Positions 25,900-37,900 of a stretch of DNA of 64,000 bases are shown one piece after another (position 1 is the stretch's first letter; every line of letters starts with the position of its first letter). Under the pieces are notes generated by a model, which saw only the letters and a program-made list of their open reading frames with translations, was not told where the DNA came from and made no database searches. Source of the DNA: Bemisia tabaci (Eukaryota > Arthropoda > Insecta > Hemiptera > Aleyrodidae); assembly GCF_918797505.1 (NCBI RefSeq), contig NC_092798.1:53440826-53504825 (forward strand), written 5' to 3'. Position numbers and translations under genes: made by a program.

Positions 25900-27829
25900 G
25901 ACCTATAGGTGGTCGAGCAAAAAATTTGTTCGAACGACTCCCCGTTAAACTGTGCATGATCAGCGTTACAAGCTCTCGGAAAACTGGAAAACTCCATGGA
26001 AAGTCAGGGGATTTTACCCAACTCTGGAAATTCATGAAATTTTGCTGCAGGACCTGGCAATTTTTCTCTTTATCTAATATATCGTATTTTTAATTACAAG
26101 GGTTTTCGCGCCTGAAGTTTTCGTGAAAAGCATTTTAATAGGAAATCATGCGGCAAAAAAAGAAAAATCACCAAGTCAGGGAATTTTATGGTCATAAGCT
26201 CGAGGAGTCAAATTATTTTAAAAATCTAGAGAACTTGACACTCAGATACTTATCAAAAAGACTCGTAGAAATCACTCGTGACTAGGATGAACAAAATTGA
26301 CCTTTAACTTTTAAAAAAGTGATTCATTAGTTTTCTACTAGACAATATAGCAAAGTGTGTGATATCTTCCATGCCTAATTGATTATGTTACGATGTGTTT
26401 TTATAACATTAAAACACATTTCAGGAGCAGTTGGTAGGGAAATGTGCCAATATGCACAGAACATAAAGAGATACCGTGTCTTCTCATGCCCATCGCTTGT
26501 TTGAGAATAGGGTGTATAGTACATGTATTTCGCAGTCTTGGCGGAATTACTACGTTTATTTGAATTAGACTCGTCAAATTTTGAAAGAAATGGGGAAAAA
26601 CTATTTTGGCGAAAGTTTTGAGGAAAATATGATTTGTTGGAGGTGGGAGTTGTCTAAAACAGCAGACCCTATGTTTTACGTTTAAAAAAAACTTCCAACG
26701 TTGCGTGGCCTCCTCGTCGCAACAAAGATTTTCGCTGTCAGAAAATCGACTGGAAAATGTTTTCAAACGACGATGAATGCGGGTTTCGGCAGGACTTGGC
26801 AAACGCCGGTGGCGGCATGAGTTCGCTGTTGCAAGATAGTTCTAAAAATGAGCACTTCTCTCAATTGAAACCCCCTTTTATGGCAGAATCTGTGAACCTT
26901 GCGCCAGTTTCCTGTTGGCCCGGATCGGATGGGTCGGGGCGCCAAGACGGGAGTTTTTCAGTGGGACGCTGAAAAATGACGGGGGGCAAACTACTCGGCG
27001 AGTTGACACCCCCGCTCGCCCTTCCGCCCCCTCCGCACCCCGGATGTCCCCGAGGGGGATGATTTAGCGCGGGGTTGGCCGCGCTCAGTTTTTATCGGTC
27101 CTCGCGCGCCGAGGAAATTCACTCGCGACTCGGTCGCTTCTCGCACGTTAGAGCGCATCTCGATCTCTTGGTGAGCCCTGTCGTCCGTATAACTCCACCG
27201 TTTCCGGGATTCACGTCCAGATGGAGCTACGCCCTTGCGTCGGAGGAGCCACGATTTGTGAGATCAACTGTCCGAGCCGAGCAGGGATATTTATCTTTTT
27301 AAACTCTTCTTTAATACACAAGTCCGTGTCCGCGTGTCCGGCTCCTTACATTTCATCAACGCCCCAAAGTTATGTCTTCCTTAAAAATGTTGCCTTTTTC
27401 CGCCAATCTTCAATCACGAGTCGTCGCTTACATCCCGCGCTTCCGCCGAAAACGCGTCCGTCGAGCATTTATAACAAATTTCTCAGCCTCCGGGAAAATA
27501 GGGAAAACCTGCAATAGAATCTTTTTGATTGGCCGGCCAAATCATGATCATTACATTGCCCTCTGTTGAAGTCCACAGAAACAAAGAGAATTTTAAAGCT
27601 CTACAGTAGACTATCGCTTTTTAAGTTTTGTATGACTGAATAGTCCAAGCGCTCAATTCTCAATTGAATACGGAGGGAGATTCCTGATTTCTTTTGATTT
27701 TTCTTTCTATGTGTACCGGACGAGATGGCATTCTCGTCCATCAAAATTTCACGCCTCAGGGCACGTTGAACTTATCGGAGCATGGATGTGTACTAACCAT
27801 GTGCTGTGTCAAAGCTTGCGACTAAGGCC

Positions 27830-28133
27830 AAAGTTAACCCAACCTAGAGTCCCTTTATACTGGGAGTCAAGACAACACCCCTCATGGAGTCACAAACGGG
27901 AATAAAGATTACAGAAATTGCCTTTCTCCGTTCCTTCTTTCATTCCGTTTGTTCCTTGTCGAACCCGAAATTCCTCGGTCCATTCCAGATTATAATCTTT
28001 GCAATTGGTGAAAATGTAATCTTTATTCCCGTTTGTGACACTGTGAAGGCCTAAAATCCGGTTAACCAATCAGAAATGGATTCGCATTGTCTTGACTCTC
28101 AGTATAAAGGGACTCTAACCCAACCTAGAGAGA
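27830..28133. repeat. Inverted-repeat element before the first PDE7 exon
   Basis: TAACCCAACCTAGAGTCCCT and TGGGAGTCAAGACAA on the left pair with TTGTCTTGACTCTCAGTATA and AAAGGGACTCTAACCCAAC on the right; inner arms repeat TCACAAACGGGAATAAAGAT. Ends about 90 bases before the exon at 28221. Confidence 0.75.
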
Positions 28134-28145
28134 GCTCCAGATCTT

Positions 28146-28149
<4 letters not shown>

Positions 28150-28181
<32 letters not shown>
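28150..28181. repeat. Homopolymer A(32) before a PDE7 acceptor
   Basis: Thirty-two A in a row followed by ATTGAATTGAATTGAATTGG; the acceptor AG is at 28219-28220. Confidence 0.9.
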
Positions 28182-28185
<4 letters not shown>

Positions 28186-28220
28186 ATTGAATTGAATTGG
28201 TTTTGTATGTTGTGTTGCAG

Positions 28221-28420
28221 ATAATTCTCCGGAGATGCGGCGTGGGAAGATCTCCGACTCGAACTGGGCGTTGATCGAGGCGCTGGAGTCGGCGTGCCCG
28301 TGCTCCCGGACGGGGCGCTTCCTCACGATGCACAAGCGACGCCGGAAACGACTGACCAGCCGCAGCCTCAGCCAGGACCACCCGGCCCTCCTCGACGACA
28401 TCCACCACGGATCCGTCCAG
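28221..28420 (+). CDS. PDE7-type phosphodiesterase, N-terminal regulatory exon
   Basis: The exon follows a TTGTGTTGCAG acceptor and ends at CAG|GTAAAC. It is 200 nt, begins with two bases completing an upstream codon and ends in phase 0, matching the TGC start of the exon at 55278. It reads MRRGKISDS, then a basic segment (KRRRKRLTSRSLS) and a tail LLDDIHHGSVQ. In mammalian PDE7A the segment just before the catalytic domain ends in LDDD-YNG followed by C-M-L-E-K-V, and the next exon here starts CVLDKV, so the join looks orthologous. RRGKIS resembles the RRGAIS pseudosubstrate of PDE7A1, with Lys at the position of the phospho-acceptor. The ATG at 28235 could start a short isoform (Met-Arg-Arg-Gly), but the frame is open to the acceptor, so an upstream coding or 5'UTR exon is possible. 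A run of 32 A lies about 40 bases before the acceptor. Confidence 0.72.
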
Positions 28421-28617
28421 GTAAACATCCAAACACATTTTCCAAACACCCACCGCCTTCCATTTCTTGTCTATGCAATATCCACATCCGCCAACTACGA
28501 ATAGTCCTATCCAGAAATGAAGGTCTTGCATGTGCGAGTAATTTGCCATTTGACTATTGATTCTCATGTAAAAGCTCGCGAGAAACACGATACTCCCACT
28601 GGTTTTCCCTGAAATGA

Positions 28618-28905
28618 ATTCCCAAGCTCAAAAAAAGCTCTCAAAGTTGAGGGCGTAATGGAGGGGATATCCCTCGCTATCCTGAGGGTCCACCTCTACA
28701 TCAAGACAAACTCTCCATGTAAAGGTAGGGAGCAAATACACTGACAGGGCTGCCACTTTATTTGGGGACTCCAAAACCGAAAACGCGGCAACCCTGCTAA
28801 TGTATTTGCTCCCTATCTTTGCATGGAGAGTTTGTCTTGATGTAGACGTGGACTCTCAGGATAGCGTTGGGTATCCCCTCCATTGCAGCCTCAACTGTCA
28901 ACAAT
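28618..28905. repeat. Foldback element in the PDE7 intron
   Basis: Arms of about 110 bp: ATGGAGGGGATATCCCTCGC through TAGGGAGCAAATACA on the left, TGTATTTGCTCCCTATCTTT through GGGTATCCCCTCCATTG on the right. The centre has GGCTGCCAC and GCGGCAACCC. Confidence 0.85.
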
Positions 28906-29159
28906 TTTGAAGGAAACTCGATTTCGAAAATTTGACGCTTATTACTGCTCTCTTCGCTATCACGGCAGTACAGGTAACATCGCACAAGAACCATGTTGGG
29001 TTTTCACGAAAAAAGTGCGAAATTCTCTCTTTAGCGCGCAATCTGCGTAGTCGGTAACACGCTTTTTCAAAACCGCGTCTGCGATAGTTTTTCTCAGTGG
29101 CCGGCAATCAGGTTTGCCTAGAGACAGAGACTCTCGCTATTCAGATCGTTGGAGGCAGT

Positions 29160-29343
29160 GTACAAAGGAGGTCTCTAATAAATAAATTGACTAACAGCAA
29201 CCCACGAGACACCGTAAAGTTAGTACATCATTTTCCCCTTTAGTCTATAATGATCACCCGTTTCAACTGATAGGATGGCTCTATTCAGCAGTCGTCTTCT
29301 TTGTCTATCGATTTGTCTATCAATTTCAATTATGAGCCGGCAG
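29160..29343 (-). mobile_element. MITE family A, copy 5 (one end missing)
   Basis: Only the internal part and right terminus remain (CTTTGTCTATCG, then TATCAATTTCAATTATGAGCC). The left terminal repeat is missing. Confidence 0.75.
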
Positions 29344-30092
29344 TTATCGGTTGAAGGTCTCAATTACTTTCTCAGGTATCTTTAAATTGCAACGCACTTA
29401 TATGTTTATTTAGGATGTAAGTATGGACGTTGCTTCAGAGTCTTGTCGAAACGTAGCGACGCGACGCGACGGTGCGACAGGTAAAAAGGGCGGCTGCCCG
29501 GAGAGCGGGAGGCAGAGGATGCTGGAAATAGATGATGCTATTAAGTTACTAATACATCAAACGGATGCTACCTCTTTGAGTGATCGAAAAACACGCCTAC
29601 TCTAATTCAGTTGCCATGGAGCCTGCCTTTGACGAGCCCGAACACGGGGAATATTCATCAAGCCTCGAATAATTCCGCAGTCGCACCAATCATCGCGGAT
29701 GTTTAATTAAACTTTCTGCTGTTTGTAGTTCCATTAACTTGATTAACCCAAGCAGCGGCAGCCCCGCCGCGGCCCAGCTGTTCCCGTGATGAAAACGCGC
29801 CAATTACCAAATGCACTCAACCGTAACGCTTCAAGTATGCGCTGAGATTGCAGGCGCATCGAGCCTCCGAATCGGGAATATTCAACAATGTACGCTCTCC
29901 GCGTCCCATTCACTGCCTCGGGGAGGAGAAACTATGGAAATTTGGGCAAAGAAAGAGGGCTCTTTAGTATATTACGTGAATTATCATCGTCCAACTTGAT
30001 TGCGAAGCTCTTCATCCACTATGCGAGGGTGTCTACGGGTCCGGGAAAAATTAAAAGTTTACAAATACTCAAGATCCTCATGATTGGTCTGG

Positions 30093-30235
30093 AATTTGAC
30101 TGCATTTTGCAATAAGGTAGTAAAAACTCTGGCTCGTGGATAAAAACTCCTATCTGCATAGGGATGCTAATGGCACATCTCTCGTCTCTGAAATGAGCCA
30201 GAGATTGTAGTTCCTAATTGCCAAAAGTGGTCCGA
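30093..30235. mobile_element. Family D element, diverged
   Basis: Left GACTGCATTTTGCAATAAGG with CTCTGGCTCGTGG, right GAGCCAGAGATTGTAGTTCC with AATTGCCAAAAGTGGTCC. Confidence 0.7.
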
Positions 30236-30759
30236 TTGTAAGATGAGTTGAGGATTCAACTGTAAGCGTTGATATTTCTTCAATGAGTTGAATATGAATA
30301 TTTCAAACATGTTCAGCGTATTTTGCATGATTTTTTGATATGGAAACACAGCTCCAAGTCTTTAAATGCTTCTCTGTCTAGTGGTCCACTTTGAGTCCCT
30401 AAAATGGCAGGTATAAGTTCTTTCACCTTCGAACTAGTTTTTCCTGACCTACAAATCAGATAGTTGTAGCCCCAGTCTGATCAGGCACTTCCGTGTGTTT
30501 TTTTTTTGTCGAAGTTTCCGTGAAATTTTGCTCTGAGCAGGAATGTTAAGAATTCAATTTTGAGTTTTTCGACTCTAAGGTGCCTTTTCCTGTTGATTGT
30601 CAGAACTAATGCCGATTTTTTTGTTTTGTTTTGGAAATGCAAACGACATGAAATAGAGGAGGGAAAAATTCAAGATTTCTTTAAACTTGAGGGTACTATA
30701 ATAGAATTTTCCGTTGGAGCACGTGGAAAACCACAACGCCACGGGTCGAGACCTTAATT

Positions 30760-31026
30760 CTGCCGTTCTAAGGAAGAACGCCGTATGAACATTCGAGAGC
30801 TGCCAAATTTCTTTAGATATAATATTTATTTTTGAGTAAAATTATGGATATTTTTTCTTGAAATTTTCAAACACTTTAGATCTAAGTACAAAGGAAATTT
30901 GGCCTAAGATTTTACCCAAGAAATTGGCAGAAAAATATTCAAAAATTTTCCTGAAAATGAGTGATTCGCCAGGGTAAATTTGGCAATGCCTGAAGGCTCA
31001 TACGGCGCTCTTCCTTAGCACGGCAG
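30760..31026. mobile_element. MITE family B, complete copy
   Basis: CTGCCGTTCTAAGGAAGAAC at the left and CTCTTCCTTAGCACGGCAG at the right form the terminal inverted repeats. Lies in the PDE7 intron upstream of paralog 1. Confidence 0.88.
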
Positions 31027-33097
31027 AATTCAATTCAGGTTAGGTCAGAAAGGCCCATCCTTATTTTCATCAATTGGTACTATCTTGTATAAAATGATGC
31101 TACAAAGGTTTTCCAAATTCTCGGAAAAGGCCACCCCGGGCCTTCTTCTCTCCAGACCCTTTTCTTCGTGTGTAGGTCATAAGCATTTCTCTCCCCCCCC
31201 CCCCCCGTTTTCCCTCCATAATCATCCCCCTCCATTCAAATTTGTGTGTAGGGCAACCCGCACATTTTCAATTCCCCTCGAATGTTTCCTCGTACGTGTT
31301 CCTTATCTTATCGAAAGGCTGATGATGCTATTCTCGGGCTAAGTCTGAACTTAAGCCTCTTTATCACGGCTAAACTGTTTATACCGGTTCAGAAAATAGA
31401 CGATGATGTTTTTTTCGTCGTCCACCTCAATCCAGCGTTGCCGCCTTTCGAAAAAGTGTAACGCCTCGGAATTCATCGAAAAGCATGAGCATTTTCGCGC
31501 CTCGTCTGACAACTGTAGCAGTCCTGCCGTTGCCATACCTCAAAGTTGAATGTTTCGTAATAAATCTGACGTTCTCAGCAACAAGAGATCAACTCCTGTG
31601 GAAATCCTATGCACATTCGTTGTTCTTGCCTAGTAGGATCGTGAGAAAGTGTAGTGGAGTACGATCTTTCAGATACGGCTGTTTTTCTGATTTTGTATGG
31701 TCAGATCATTCGTAGCCGTTGTTAGTGGCAAAGAATAGGTTACCTAATATGTGTCAATAACTCCTGATTCGTGAAACTTTTCTGCCTTTTCGCCAGCTCA
31801 CAATCAGTTTTTGATTGCGACGAACGCAATATTTACATTGATCAAGTTCACCGCTTCAGTGTTGTGTCGTCCTAGCTCTGATTAATTTCCAACAGAAGGG
31901 AACATAAGTTTGAAAAATCTGAACATTTTCTTCCTAAGACTGCCAGTCTGTTATAACTTTTGTTGAATTTTTTACTCTTTATAAAGTTTTTAAATTTTAT
32001 TATGGTCGACCGGTTGGCCGAAGTAAACGCTAAAATTTTGAATGGTGCGATGGAAACTCGTTCCTCTGTAAGTTTGCAAACAATCTGCAATCGTTGAACT
32101 GAATATTCGACTCATGAATCTCTTTCACCAGCTTGCTTGTGGCGATCCGCCTTTTTCATGTATGGTCAAAGTTCCTCTTTCCTATATTTTTAACAAGTGG
32201 TCGTGAACTGATAGCCCGAAGTATTTTCCTATAAAAAATCGCTCAAGTGCGCTACAATTTTTCAACAGTAAATGTCTGTTTTTCATCTCTACATTTCCAG
32301 AATAAACTCGTTTCTCATTACTTCTCCAGTATTGCGATTTATATTTTACGTGAAAACTTCAAAATAGGTGTATTAAGAATTTATTCTCGTAGAAGCGAAC
32401 GACATTGGTTTCCAGCAAACGCTGTTACGATATCGTGTGGCAACTTTATTTTTGAAATTCGTCTTTGAAACTAAACTATTTTTTTAATAGTGCTAACTCT
32501 TCTAGTGAATGACATTAAACTCAAATTATCTTCATTTAAACGTCACCTCTAAAGGAAAAAAATCTCTCGGTAAACAAGGTGTTTAGAATAAGTTGGCGAG
32601 AAAGTTCATAAATAAAACGTGTGTGATTCAATCTCATCTTGCATTGTGATTGGCCCATTTTAATCAAAACTCGAATACGTGCAGCACAGAACTTCCAATA
32701 TCAAAATCAACGCTACGCTCCAACCGATCTGCACCGCCCCTTCAAATTTCAGAGTAGGCCAGACACGCTCCGCTAAGCAGGAATAGTTATCTACCTAGCA
32801 CGGCGCGGCACCAGGACGTTGAAGCATTCAAATAACCTTCTCTGCCATTCAATCATATTTGAACCTAACCCTGTTGTGTACATTTTTGAACTTCAAGTCT
32901 TTTGAAGTTCCAAATCCTAACTGTTTTGTGGATCATTTTCAAATTTATATTCACACTAAGATTTCTACCAGGTTTATTTATTTCCACCTCTGTATCGTAT
33001 TTTAAACTATTTTAGACTTGAGGTTTTTGAAAGGAAGGTTCTCGTTTCCTTGGGAAACCGAAAGTTTTAACCCGCATTTAGTGTCACACCTGATACA

Positions 33098-33275
33098 TTT
33101 TTCAAACTTCAAATTGAAAGTTTTTCCCGCCACCACGTTGAGTTGGAAACAACCGTCGCAAATGTTTTAAAACTGAAGATCGAAAAACAATTTTTCCACC
33201 AACACGTTATCAGAATCAAACTCTTTCAAACTCGAGATCGAAAGTCCTCTTCTCCACCATCACGTAGAATCGGCC
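33098..33275. promoter_or_regulatory. Three degenerate repeats with CACGTT cores upstream of paralog 1
   Basis: Units run TTTCAAACT, GAAATTGAAAGT, CCACCA-x-CACGTT at CACGTT 33134, CACGTT 33203 and CACGTA 33261, spaced 69 and 58 bases. They end about 110 bases before the first ATG of paralog 1. A regulatory role is inference from position; they may simply be repeats. Confidence 0.35.
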
Positions 33276-33381
33276 CAAGCGTCTTAAACTTTTTAAACTG
33301 CAAATTCAAAAGCATATATCCGTGCTCTGGCCGTCAAGTGCAGCATAAAATCCAGCCCCATCTGACGAGTCGAAATCAAGG

Positions 33382-34170
33382 ATGTTCTCACCAGAAGCCA
33401 TGACCTCAACCTTCATCTTGTGTCTGATGATCCTGGACTTGGCACCCTCTGCCGTGTCCCTCTGCTGCCCGTCCCTGTCGGCCTCCTGCCCGCTGAGCGT
33501 GCCGGCGGCGCTGACCCAATGCTGCTCGTACGGCAAGTGCAACGCCTTCTGCTGCGACTGCGAGGCCGAGTGCCGGGTGTCCGGCTGCAACTACGCCCTC
33601 GCCGAGTCCAGCTACACCGTCGAGGTGGACCCCAAGACGATCATCTCGGACCTGCGCGACTGCCGCTCGGCGGACGGCGCCGCCTGCACCCGCTCCTTCC
33701 CGGTCGTGCGCGCCTTCCACGAGTCGGACCCGGCCTCGCTCCCGGCACCGGTGCTCCAGCTTATCGCCGCTGAGCTGGACAAGAAGGACACGGTGGCCGG
33801 CGTCACGACGACCAATCTGAGGATCCCGTGCGACGTGGCGTCCGGCGACCAGGCCTGGATCTCGCAGAACCCCGAGTTCGCCGTCCTCTCGGGGGTCTAC
33901 GTCTACCAGTGCTGCCAGGGCAACGGGACGTGTCGTGTCGAGAGTCGGAAGGAGTTCAGGTTCCGCAAGCCGCGCGTCGATTCCAACGGGTTCAATGTCG
34001 GGAGTTGGGCCTGCGAGTCCGTCGACGAGAGCGATTTCGCCGGCAGAAGAGCCGGCTTCGATTCCTGGACCGCTCTTCTTGTTTTGTTTTTCGCTGCTCT
34101 TTGCGTCGTTTTGCTCTTCCGCGATTTCCGCAAGGTCGAGGATAGGCATCGCGGATATTTTGTTATTTAG
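33382..34170 (+). CDS. Cysteine-rich secreted/membrane-anchored protein, paralog 1
   Basis: A single open frame of 262 codons with strong GC-rich codon use in an AT-rich intron. A second ATG at 33400 (context AAGCCATGA) gives a cleaner signal peptide, MTSTFILCLMILDLAPSAVS, and may be the real start. The mature part begins CCPSL and has 18 cysteines in the order CC, C, then CC-x4-C-x3-CC-x-C-x3-C-x4-C, C, C, C, CC, C, C. A C-terminal hydrophobic helix (about residues 232-251, ALLVLFFAALCVVLLF) is followed by a short charged tail, so it should be a type I membrane protein with a disulfide-rich ectodomain. One N-glycosylation site (NGT) is seen. It shares an FRFRKP motif with paralog 2. I do not recognise the family or function. 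It lies in the first PDE7 intron, same strand, with degenerate repeats just upstream. Confidence 0.85.
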   Translation: MFSPEAMTSTFILCLMILDLAPSAVSLCCPSLSASCPLSVPAALTQCCSYGKCNAFCCDCEAECRVSGCNYALAESSYTVEVDPKTIISDLRDCRSADGAACTRSFPVVRAFHESDPASLPAPVLQLIAAELDKKDTVAGVTTTNLRIPCDVASGDQAWISQNPEFAVLSGVYVYQCCQGNGTCRVESRKEFRFRKPRVDSNGFNVGSWACESVDESDFAGRRAGFDSWTALLVLFFAALCVVLLFRDFRKVEDRHRGYFVI

Positions 34171-34832
34171 AGCGGCTCACTCCTCGTCCCAATGCATATC
34201 GCAGCGAGTCCATGGGAGGTGCCGATTCTTCCAAGTTGGCTACACTCTTATTCTCCATTTAAATGTACGCTAAACAATCGTTTCTAGGTGAAACTCTTCT
34301 TGCCTATAACCGATATATTCGATGGATTTAAATGGAGTATTGACAGTGTTGCTAACTGTCTGGAATGGCCACTGTCAAAGGCCACCGGGGAAGGTCGGAC
34401 ATAATGTGGAAATTTTAAAAACTCTAACCTTCATCCTTACAAACCGTAGTGTCGCGTAGTGGTTCTATCGGTTTCCTGTTAAATTGCCTTCAGGGGTATC
34501 CCTTAAACTTTACAAAGTGACGAAACTTTCCAGTTCTAGTTGTAAATTTCGTGTGCGACCTCTTACCATGACTTGCTATGTGTGCGTCGCGCAGACTGTG
34601 CCATTTCAGATAATGATTTCTCTCTTCCATCAGCTGTTAAAATGGATCTTCAGCTTTTGACTCTGTCTATCGCCATCACTTCTTTTGTAGATTTTAGTCA
34701 TTGTGCTATTTTTTTATTATCGAAATGTCAGTGTGTGGATCACTTCTAAAGAAATCTTCGTAAAAAAAATCGACCTCCAAAGCCTTAAAATAAAATTGCA
34801 TTAAATTGCGAAGTACCTACCTGTCAATATTA

Positions 34833-34976
34833 ATTGGACTACATTTTGCAATTTGGAACTATAAATTCTAGCCCGGTTTAAAAACAACGTATGTGCCATT
34901 AGTTTCCCTATTCAAATCAGTGTTTTTCCAGAAGAGTCAAAATTTATAATTCCAAATTGCAAAATGCAGTCCAATT
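34833..34976. mobile_element. Family D element, complete
   Basis: ATTGGACTACATTTTGCAAT at the left is matched by ATTGCAAAATGCAGTCCAAT at the right. Lies between paralogs 1 and 2. Confidence 0.9.
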
Positions 34977-37900
34977 ATCGATTAAAAACAATAATTCTGC
35001 CCAAATTTCAAGGTTTTGAAATTGGGTTTTTACAAAATAAATATCCCTCAGTGGTCGAGTCAGAGACTGGCATCTTGATATTTCCAAAATGATCCTCCCT
35101 ACCAATGTAGAAAAATCTATTGATCCCATCATGAATACGTTGCGTTCGAAAGGAGGAGTCGCTCTTAAAAGTTCAACTTAAACTTACGGTTGTCTTTTGT
35201 TGAAAACAAAATTTGTATTTGTCATTGCAGTTGCATGCTAAGTCACCAACACGAGAAAATTGGAAAATTTCCATTCCTCGAAAATATGTTCTCTATTAAG
35301 GCGTAAAGCAATTTTGAAAATTTGAATATGTACACAATTTTCCTGAAAAAACGCCTCATTTGATCGAAGAACGCCGTAAAATAAAACCTACTCTCTCTAT
35401 AATCCCCATAATTCATCGTAGAGCCCCATTCTTAAAATTCATCGCACATAAATGCACTTAGTGAAGCTACATATTTAGTAAATGGATAAAAAAGTTTATT
35501 AACAAAGAGTCAACTTAAGTCGCAGTTTGTCTGCCATTTTTCGCTTCATTGTAACAAATTCATTTTTCAAAAGTTGAATTTTTCCTCTAATTTCAAAAAC
35601 AATATTTGCATTTGGATTTTTTGTAAAACTTGGTGAAATAAATACCCGATTTGTTCACAAGCTTTGTTCCATTTATGTGAATAGCACGTTCCATATTCGT
35701 AAACGTTCACTTGATTTGAGCTTCATACGATAACTTTGATTCGAAAAGAACGTTTCTACGAGACAATGTGAAGTCTCGTTTTATAACGAAGGTCGTGGTG
35801 TGTCTTGCGCAGAAAATTATCTTCAAGCCTTTTTTCTTCTCGTGAGATGAGCGAAGTAGCACGTTACACCAAGAAAATGTGCTGAGCTAAGACAGAGCAG
35901 AGGTAGCTTAACTGCATTGTTGTCACTTGAGGCTAACATAACATATAAGCCTTCCTCTCAAGCTCCATTCCTACATTTCACTTTTTTTAAAGCAAGAAAG
36001 AAAGCAAAAAAAAAACCTCTTTAAGTTTCAGTTTTTTGGAAATTTTTTCCATTTGTATTTTATGTGTATTTGATCTAGACTTTATGATTGAATTGCCTTC
36101 TATAAAGCCTCGCCACAGGACGTAGAGGAGCGGCTGGAATTTTCCCCCTTTTTGGGGAGGGGAAGGGGGGGTGATGATGCAAATGATCACGTGAGATTAT
36201 ACCATTAATCAATTAGTACGATAGGTACAACAAACTATTTTGAATAGCCGATGTAAACAAACAAGTTGTATATATTTCGGTTGTAGGAAAAAAATACTAA
36301 TTCTTATAATCTAATCATTGTTACCACAGTTTTATTAATGATAGATGAAATTGTGTGGAATAAACTATTTCATACATCCAGGCTGTCCTTGTTAAGCCAA
36401 ATTTAATAGGTATAATAATACAAAATTACAAGAAATTAGTATGATAGAGCTCACTGAAAAAAACAATTCTTGGGGTATTATTATGACCTATAAAGCGTTG
36501 CCTCTTGTCAACAAAATTTGGATTTTCTGATTTAAATCCGTGCGAATTTAATGCAAAGTCAATTATTTTGAGATAAAGAAACCTTCTTTTGTTATCGTTT
36601 TGGTAACTTAACGGTAACAAAACGACGCTTTTTTAACTAATAAAAACTGATGTTGAAAAAACCAAATTTGATTGACAAGAAACGACGCTTTAAGTCAAAA
36701 TAATATCTCCAGAAAAATTTCCCTCAGTACTTTGAAAAACAAAAGCAAGGAGAAAGCAATACTTCCTCTTACCCTAGGGGAGCGAGAAAGTAAGAACGCC
36801 TCTTGCGGTTACGACGCACGGTTGAAATTTTTTTGTTACAATGGAATGTTGGAAAATCAGCGGCTATTTTCATTTTCCGACATCTTGTCGGTAGTTTTTA
36901 TTAATTTTTTAAGAAAGTTCATCGACACAAATTTAGCTAATTCCTTCGGACATCACGGTGCGTAAAAGCATTTTACTCAGCTGTATCACTCGTCAGCTAC
37001 ACATGTCTTTCGTCCAGGTTCTCATGTTAAACTCTCATTGGAGCAGTTTATAGGTCCACTCACATCCAGTGACGATTTTTTTAGTTAGTGACACTATTTT
37101 TTCTCCTTTTAAGTACAGTATGAACAGTCAGCAAACTTGTAAGTTTCGCCATTGGGTCAACCCATGAGAGTGACACAGCAATCTAGACAACTAAAATACC
37201 TGTGACGAATCTAGAAGTATCGCAATATTAGTTTGCAAACACGTCATCCTCATCACATTTTTTCTAAAACTTTCTTCTCGACCTTGCTGTATTAATTCTG
37301 AGGATTCTAGTCACCTTTTTCTCGCAAGTAAGTGAGTTAGTGTGGATGGTTGAAATGAGAAACTCTCAATAAGAGGCATCAAAGATTATAAAATTGCCAA
37401 TATCATAAAAAATGAGATGGCGTGTGAAAAGTGTGTCCTTTGTCGCACGATGTTTTAACAGAACAAAGGCGGTGCCAGTTTTAAGGAAATAAGTATTATT
37501 TTCAAGTGAGCTGCTGTAAAATCTGCCGACTTGGCCAGTAAGGATCTGAACGTGGGACCTGGCGCAAATTCTATCGTCGCGGGCATATCTTAAGCATTCA
37601 TCATCTTCGCGATAAAACTAAAAGCGGGAGCACTCGGAGTAGTGCGTCTAGTCCACCATCAGTCCACAGGATTCTTTACTCACCTGTACCACCTTTTTTC
37701 CCGTGCTTCGTCCATTCAGCCTGAATTCTCGTCTTTGTTTTTAATCTTAACTCTTCTGTGACGTCAAATCGACGCTTTTTGGTGATCCGTTCAAGTGCGA
37801 TTAGTTGCGATATCTTCAGTGAATGACAAGAATTTTACAGTGGTTGCATCTTGCAATTTGATATCGGAATCCACTTTGCATTTATTCTATCGGAGAGAAA

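Noticed and set aside
26757..26972. Plus-strand frame with Ser/Gly/Asp-rich start
   Set aside because: Short, with a matching frame on the other strand and no splice evidence.
28148..28588. 146-codon minus-strand frame overlapping the first PDE7 exon
   Set aside because: Ends in a run of Phe from the A(32) tract and is antisense to a better supported exon.
33406..34149. Long minus-strand frame opposite paralog 1 (247 codons)
   Set aside because: It is a mirror of GC-rich codons in the sense gene; no start context, and Ala/Gly/Arg/Val-rich composition without domains.
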